Below are positions 6,786-9,599 of a stretch of DNA of 9,599 nt, one piece after another. Made by a program: the position numbers and the translations under genes. Under the pieces are notes generated by a model. That model was given only the letters and a program-made list of their open reading frames with translations. It did no database searches and was not told the DNA's origin. The DNA comes from Porphyromonadaceae bacterium (GTDB taxonomy: Bacteria > Bacteroidota > Bacteroidia > Bacteroidales > Paludibacteraceae): contig CAJPNS010000072.1 of NCBI GenBank assembly GCA_905372135.1, positions 1-9,599 of the forward strand, written 5' to 3'. The first letter of the stretch is position 1, and each line of letters opens with the position of its first letter.

Positions 6786-6830
6786 TGCCGCTATTATAAA
6801 TAATAAATTTAATATTTCAATTAATTAAAA

Positions 6831-7010
6831 ATGAAAAAATTAGTATTATTCTTTGCTGCTGCTGTTGCAGTAACATTCGCCGCTTGCGGCAACAAGGCTT
6901 CTGAAAACGAAGTAAAAGACACAGTTGTTGTAGAAACAATGACAGAAGAAGTAGTTACTCCTGCTGTTGATTCTATCGCAGTTGACACTACTGCTCAGGC
7001 TGTAAAATAA
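6831..7010 (+). CDS. Very small acidic lipoprotein, function unknown
   Basis: This 59-residue reading frame is complete, from ATG to TAA. It begins MKKLVLFFAAAVAVTFAAC: two lysines, a hydrophobic core, and a lipobox FAAC with Cys19 as the lipidated residue. The mature part is only 41 residues, acidic (eight Asp/Glu against three Lys) and rich in Val and Thr, with repeated patterns such as VVVETMTEEVV and SIAVDTTAQAV. It looks unstructured and has no cysteine other than Cys19. I do not recognise a named family, though short lipoproteins of this style are common in Bacteroidota. A good promoter 45 bases upstream and a hairpin terminator 20-30 bases downstream frame it as a single-gene transcript, which argues that it is real. 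Lipidation would anchor it to a membrane; which membrane and face cannot be told. Confidence 0.85.
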   Translation: MKKLVLFFAAAVAVTFAACGNKASENEVKDTVVVETMTEEVVTPAVDSIAVDTTAQAVK

Positions 7011-7030
7011 CAGACTTAGCATAGTAAGTG

Positions 7031-7069
7031 CAAAAAACAAGCCGCCCTATTTCGGGGACGGCTTTTTTT
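7031..7069. terminator. Hairpin terminator, probably bidirectional
   Basis: AGCCG (7040-7044) pairs with CGGCT (7059-7063), extended by further pairs after one mismatch. On the + strand a run of seven T (7063-7069) follows and ends the lipoprotein transcript. On the - strand the A-rich stretch 7031-7040 becomes a T-rich tail, so the same hairpin can also end the birA transcript, whose stop is at 7094. Confidence 0.82.
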
Positions 7070-7093
7070 GTACTACTGTCACTCTGGGCGAAA

Positions 7094-7837
7094 CTAAATG
7101 ATAAATCTTACTTGCTTGAAATAATATTTTCGTTCTTCGCCTTTATCGGTGGTGAGATAGAGCATACCGTCGTCGGCAATATCTACAATCTTGGCATCGA
7201 AACGCACGCCATCGGCTTCGTATGGATAGAATCCGTCGCGTCGATACAACAGGCTAAAATACTGTTCCTTACACTCAGATTTATTTTCGATACTAAAACC
7301 GTCGACTCTGTCGAGTATCTCGTGGCGGAGGCTTTGCAATAATGAGTCGATGTGGTACCGCTCTCCCGTAATGCTACGCATCGAAGTAGCGGTGGCTCTA
7401 TTTTGCAGAAAAACTTCCTGATTGACGTTGAGACCTATACCCACTATGGAGTATTGCATTGTTTTGCCTACGATTCGGTTTTCGATGAGTATTCCAGCTA
7501 TCTTTTTATCGCCGACGAAGATATCGTTTGGGTATTTTATGCGTGCAGATATCTGATAGCGACTCAAGAAACGACAGATAGCTATGGAGACTACCTCAGA
7601 TAAGAGAAACTGGCGGTCGAGAGGGAATTTGTGTGTGTGCAACAGAAGCGAAAAGAGTAAATTCTCGCCGTCGGCACTCTCCCAGACATTTCCTGCTTGC
7701 CCCCTACCTGCCGATTGGAAACTGCTACAGACACAATATCCGTGAGTAAAAGCTCCTTGGCTAATGAGGTCGCTTAAATAGCTATTGGTAGAGGATGTCG
7801 TTTGCAGCAACAACGTATCAGTGAGATGGGTTTTCAT
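7094..7837 (-). CDS. birA: Biotin--[acetyl-CoA-carboxylase] ligase (monofunctional)
   Basis: The enzyme activates biotin as biotinyl-AMP and attaches it to the lysine of biotin carrier domains such as that of acetyl-CoA carboxylase. The 247 residues hold the catalytic and C-terminal domains only. TTSSTNSYL (13-21) opens the catalytic domain; the biotin/AMP loop is GRGQAGNVW (44-52), the KWPND-type motif is KYPND (101-105), followed by KKIAGILIE with Lys112, and GIGLNVN is at 133-139. The N-terminal DNA-binding domain of the E. coli repressor type is absent, so it should not act as a transcription factor. In the biotin loop, Gln47 and Ala48 take the places of the two arginines in the E. coli GRGRRGR loop. 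The start overlaps the end of the upstream carboxypeptidase gene by 20 bases, suggesting coupled translation. A hairpin terminator lies 31 bases after the stop. Confidence 0.94.
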   Translation of the reverse strand: MKTHLTDTLLLQTTSSTNSYLSDLISQGAFTHGYCVCSSFQSAGRGQAGNVWESADGENLLFSLLLHTHKFPLDRQFLLSEVVSIAICRFLSRYQISARIKYPNDIFVGDKKIAGILIENRIVGKTMQYSIVGIGLNVNQEVFLQNRATATSMRSITGERYHIDSLLQSLRHEILDRVDGFSIENKSECKEQYFSLLYRRDGFYPYEADGVRFDAKIVDIADDGMLYLTTDKGEERKYYFKQVRFII

Positions 7838-9272
7838 AGTTTTCGATAGTGTTTAGTAGGAGTTTCTCTATTGAGGCGACTATATTTCGTCGCTTGCCAC
7901 GGAATCCGTTCACCATGACTACTACGGAATACGTCTTTTCGCCCTTGCATATATAGCCTGCATAGCACTGAACGCCGCCGATACTACCCGACTTGAGATG
8001 AGCTTTACCCGCAAGCGGAGTATCTTTGAGGAAATTGCGGACAGTACCGCTGACACCCGCCACAGGCAATGAACGCAAGAAAACATCGTAGTTGGTGCTA
8101 TGGCGATACATATAGATGAGCAAATCGTTGAGAAGTGCGGCAGGAAAGGTATTGGCTGCCGTAAGCCCGCTGCCGTCGAGCATATTCAGATGTGCAATAT
8201 CGATTCCTCGCTTGCTCCAAAATGTTTTTATAACGTTGATACCACTGTCGAAAGAAGCGCGGTCTGCCGAAAAAAGAGCGATGTATTTCGCAAGAGACTC
8301 GGCAAACATATTATTCGAATAGACGTTTGTAACACGTACGATGTCGGCAAGCGGCGGTGAGAAGGCTACAAACAGAGGAACGAGGTGATTGTGTCGAGGA
8401 TAGTATTTATCGAACGAGATACGGATATTGCCGAGTAGAGAGATACCTCTTTGCTGCAAAGTATCGCGAAATGCCTGCAAAAGCACGAGTGGCGGATTGC
8501 CATTATCGGCTTTGACTATAAAATTGGAGGTGTTGGCTTCGAGCGAACCCGTAATGGTACGTTGCAAAGAGTAGGGGACGCCCGAAAAAAACGAGTTGTC
8601 GCCTACGCCTCTTTTGGCAGTGAGTCGATTGACTACGGTGAAGTCTTTGATATGCGGGTATATACCGATAATACTCGGTTTTGTCCCCGATTTGGCGGTA
8701 CGGAATGTTACGGCAACAATATTGTCGTAGAAAGAGAGCCCATAGACACCGGCTGCATAGTAGTTGCCAATATCGGGACTACTCCACCCCGCAGGAATAG
8801 CAACGGAATCGAATAAAGAGAGGTCGGCAACGATATCTCCCTCGATACGCGAGATACCGGAAGGTGCGTATCGGCATATAGCATCGCTCCAACGCGACAA
8901 AAAATCGCGGTCGGAAAAGTACGATGAGCCTATCGTGGGGTCGCCAACGGCACGAACGATAAGATTGCCGTGTAGAGTGCTGTCGGAGATATTGCCATCG
9001 ATAAGAATCTCGGTAGCAAAACGAAAGTTTTCACCGAGCAACTCGAGGGCAGTGGCAGTAGTAATAAGTTTGGTGATGGAGGCAGGTGTCATAGGTGTGC
9101 GACTATCGATATCTGCGATGGTGGTATCGGAAGCGATATCGGTGATAATAAGAGACATACGAACATCACTCGAACTCTGAGAGAAGAGAGATAAAGAGCA
9201 GCCGAATGCGAACAAAAAAATCAGGCAAGTGATTTTCGCCACGAAGCAGACAACCGTTTTTCCAAAAGACAT
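7818..9272 (-). CDS. dacB: PBP4-type D-Ala-D-Ala carboxypeptidase/endopeptidase (peptidase S13)
   Basis: Family members act in the periplasm on peptidoglycan, trimming the terminal D-Ala or cutting D-Ala-meso-DAP cross-links. The three penicillin-binding motifs are present in order: Ser65-Ile-Thr-Lys68 (SxxK, within TPASITKLITT), Ser319-Asn-Asn321 (SxN, in VYSNNMF), and Lys427-Ser-Gly429 (KTG type, in HLKSGSIGG). VGDPTI at 109-114 is also typical of the S13 family, and the gap between the first two motifs leaves room for its inserted domains. I chose the ATG at 9270-9272, giving 484 residues. It yields a clear signal peptide (Lys5, Lys13, hydrophobic 14-31, probable cut near FSQ). The open frame continues up to 9404, but that would overlap cdsA and bury the signal peptide. 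The gene lies 70 bases after cdsA and overlaps birA by 20 bases. The symbol follows E. coli PBP4. Confidence 0.92.
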   Translation of the reverse strand: MSFGKTVVCFVAKITCLIFLFAFGCSLSLFSQSSSDVRMSLIITDIASDTTIADIDSRTPMTPASITKLITTATALELLGENFRFATEILIDGNISDSTLHGNLIVRAVGDPTIGSSYFSDRDFLSRWSDAICRYAPSGISRIEGDIVADLSLFDSVAIPAGWSSPDIGNYYAAGVYGLSFYDNIVAVTFRTAKSGTKPSIIGIYPHIKDFTVVNRLTAKRGVGDNSFFSGVPYSLQRTITGSLEANTSNFIVKADNGNPPLVLLQAFRDTLQQRGISLLGNIRISFDKYYPRHNHLVPLFVAFSPPLADIVRVTNVYSNNMFAESLAKYIALFSADRASFDSGINVIKTFWSKRGIDIAHLNMLDGSGLTAANTFPAALLNDLLIYMYRHSTNYDVFLRSLPVAGVSGTVRNFLKDTPLAGKAHLKSGSIGGVQCYAGYICKGEKTYSVVVMVNGFRGKRRNIVASIEKLLLNTIENYENPSH

Positions 9273-9342
9273 AATCAATTCTACCAAAACGCATAAAAGA
9301 TTTTTTCGAAGCAACGACAACCGAAACCGAAAAGTAGCGATA

Positions 9343-9599
9343 TCAATAAATGATACTAATGATAAAAATATAGACGGCAGCGGGTATAACGGCGAAAATG
9401 ACACTATCGAGACGGTCGAGCAGTCCGCCGTGCCCGGGCATAATATGTCCGGAATCCTTGACGCCTACCGTACGTTTGAGTAGACTCTCGAGAAGGTCGC
9501 CCAGAGTGCCGAAAACCACAATGATGATGGCAAAGATAAGCCAACGAATGGGCGAAACGGTTATTTCGCAAGCCATAGGTTCTGAGACTGTAAGATAAA
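9343..9599 (-). CDS. cdsA: Phosphatidate cytidylyltransferase, C-terminal part (runs off the window)
   Basis: CdsA makes CDP-diacylglycerol from phosphatidic acid and CTP in the inner membrane, the branch point of phospholipid synthesis. Only the last 85 or so residues are here; the frame stays open to the window edge, so the true start lies beyond 9599. The internal Met at 9574-9576 is not the start, because the family has about 200 residues before this region. The CDS signature is complete at about 9406-9486: Ser-Leu-Leu-Lys-Arg, then Lys-Asp-Ser-Gly, then PGHGGLLDRLD, which carries the metal-binding acidic residues. A hydrophobic segment (WLIFAIIIVVFG) precedes it, and a last membrane helix (about IFAVIPAAVYIFIISIIY) ends the protein. 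It is the first gene seen of a - strand unit with the carboxypeptidase gene and birA. Confidence 0.93.
   Translation of the reverse strand, partial: YLTVSEPMACEITVSPIRWLIFAIIIVVFGTLGDLLESLLKRTVGVKDSGHIMPGHGGLLDRLDSVIFAVIPAAVYIFIISIIY

Larger units (their letters stand above)
6484..6830. other. Divergent intergenic region between rpsP and the lipoprotein gene
   Basis: This 347-base, strongly A/T-rich spacer is the longest stretch in the window without a gene. It holds a possible leader hairpin and the -7 element of rpsP near its left end, a short direct repeat in the middle, and an inverted repeat plus a full promoter for the lipoprotein gene near its right end. I see no convincing reading frame or RNA gene in it; the section 6553-6727 has no assigned role apart from the direct repeat. 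Confidence 0.8.

Noticed and set aside
9273..9404. Longer N-terminus for the carboxypeptidase starting at 9404.
   Set aside because: It would overlap cdsA by 62 bases and place 44 residues before a good signal peptide.

Overview
This window looks like ordinary chromosomal DNA from a Bacteroidota species, probably of the order Bacteroidales. Four signs support this. At least three genes carry the Bacteroidota type of promoter (a TAnnTTTG element at -7, in two cases with a TTG/TTTG element 19-21 bases upstream). The ribosomal protein S16 has a long Lys/Ala/Glu tail typical of this phylum. The first gene encodes an outer-membrane barrel protein of a Bacteroidota type. Coding sequence is of medium GC content and the spacers are very AT-rich. 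No mobile element, CRISPR array, tRNA or rRNA gene is visible.

Left part (52-4413, + strand): four closely spaced genes with gaps of 51, 43 and 38 bases and no visible terminator between them. They encode an outer-membrane beta-barrel protein, type II 3-dehydroquinate dehydratase (aroQ), the lipid II glycosyltransferase MurG, and a YitT-family membrane protein. They are probably cotranscribed. The odd point is that murG sits here and not between ftsW and murC in a cell-division/wall cluster.

Middle (4427-5767, + strand): kbl (glycine C-acetyltransferase) has its own promoter and a strong terminator, so it is probably a single-gene unit. Facing it on the - strand is rpsP (5929-6483), with its own terminator (5856-5889) and a -7 element (6545-6552). 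The 347-base spacer 6484-6830 separates rpsP from a divergent, very small lipoprotein gene (6831-7010). The spacer holds both promoters and a perfect 9-base inverted repeat next to the lipoprotein promoter.

Right part (7031-9599, - strand): a hairpin that could end transcription from both sides, then a - strand operon read from right to left: cdsA (3' part only, running off the window), a PBP4-type D-Ala-D-Ala carboxypeptidase/endopeptidase, and birA, which overlaps the carboxypeptidase gene by 20 bases.

Taken together the window is envelope and housekeeping biology: cell wall synthesis and remodelling (murG, PBP4), phospholipid synthesis (cdsA), protein biotinylation (birA), aromatic amino acid precursors (aroQ), threonine/glycine metabolism (kbl) and translation (rpsP). 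I see no convincing new multi-gene system. The points that most deserve a second look are the displaced murG, the small lipoprotein with its palindrome-flanked promoter, and a few active-site-region substitutions.
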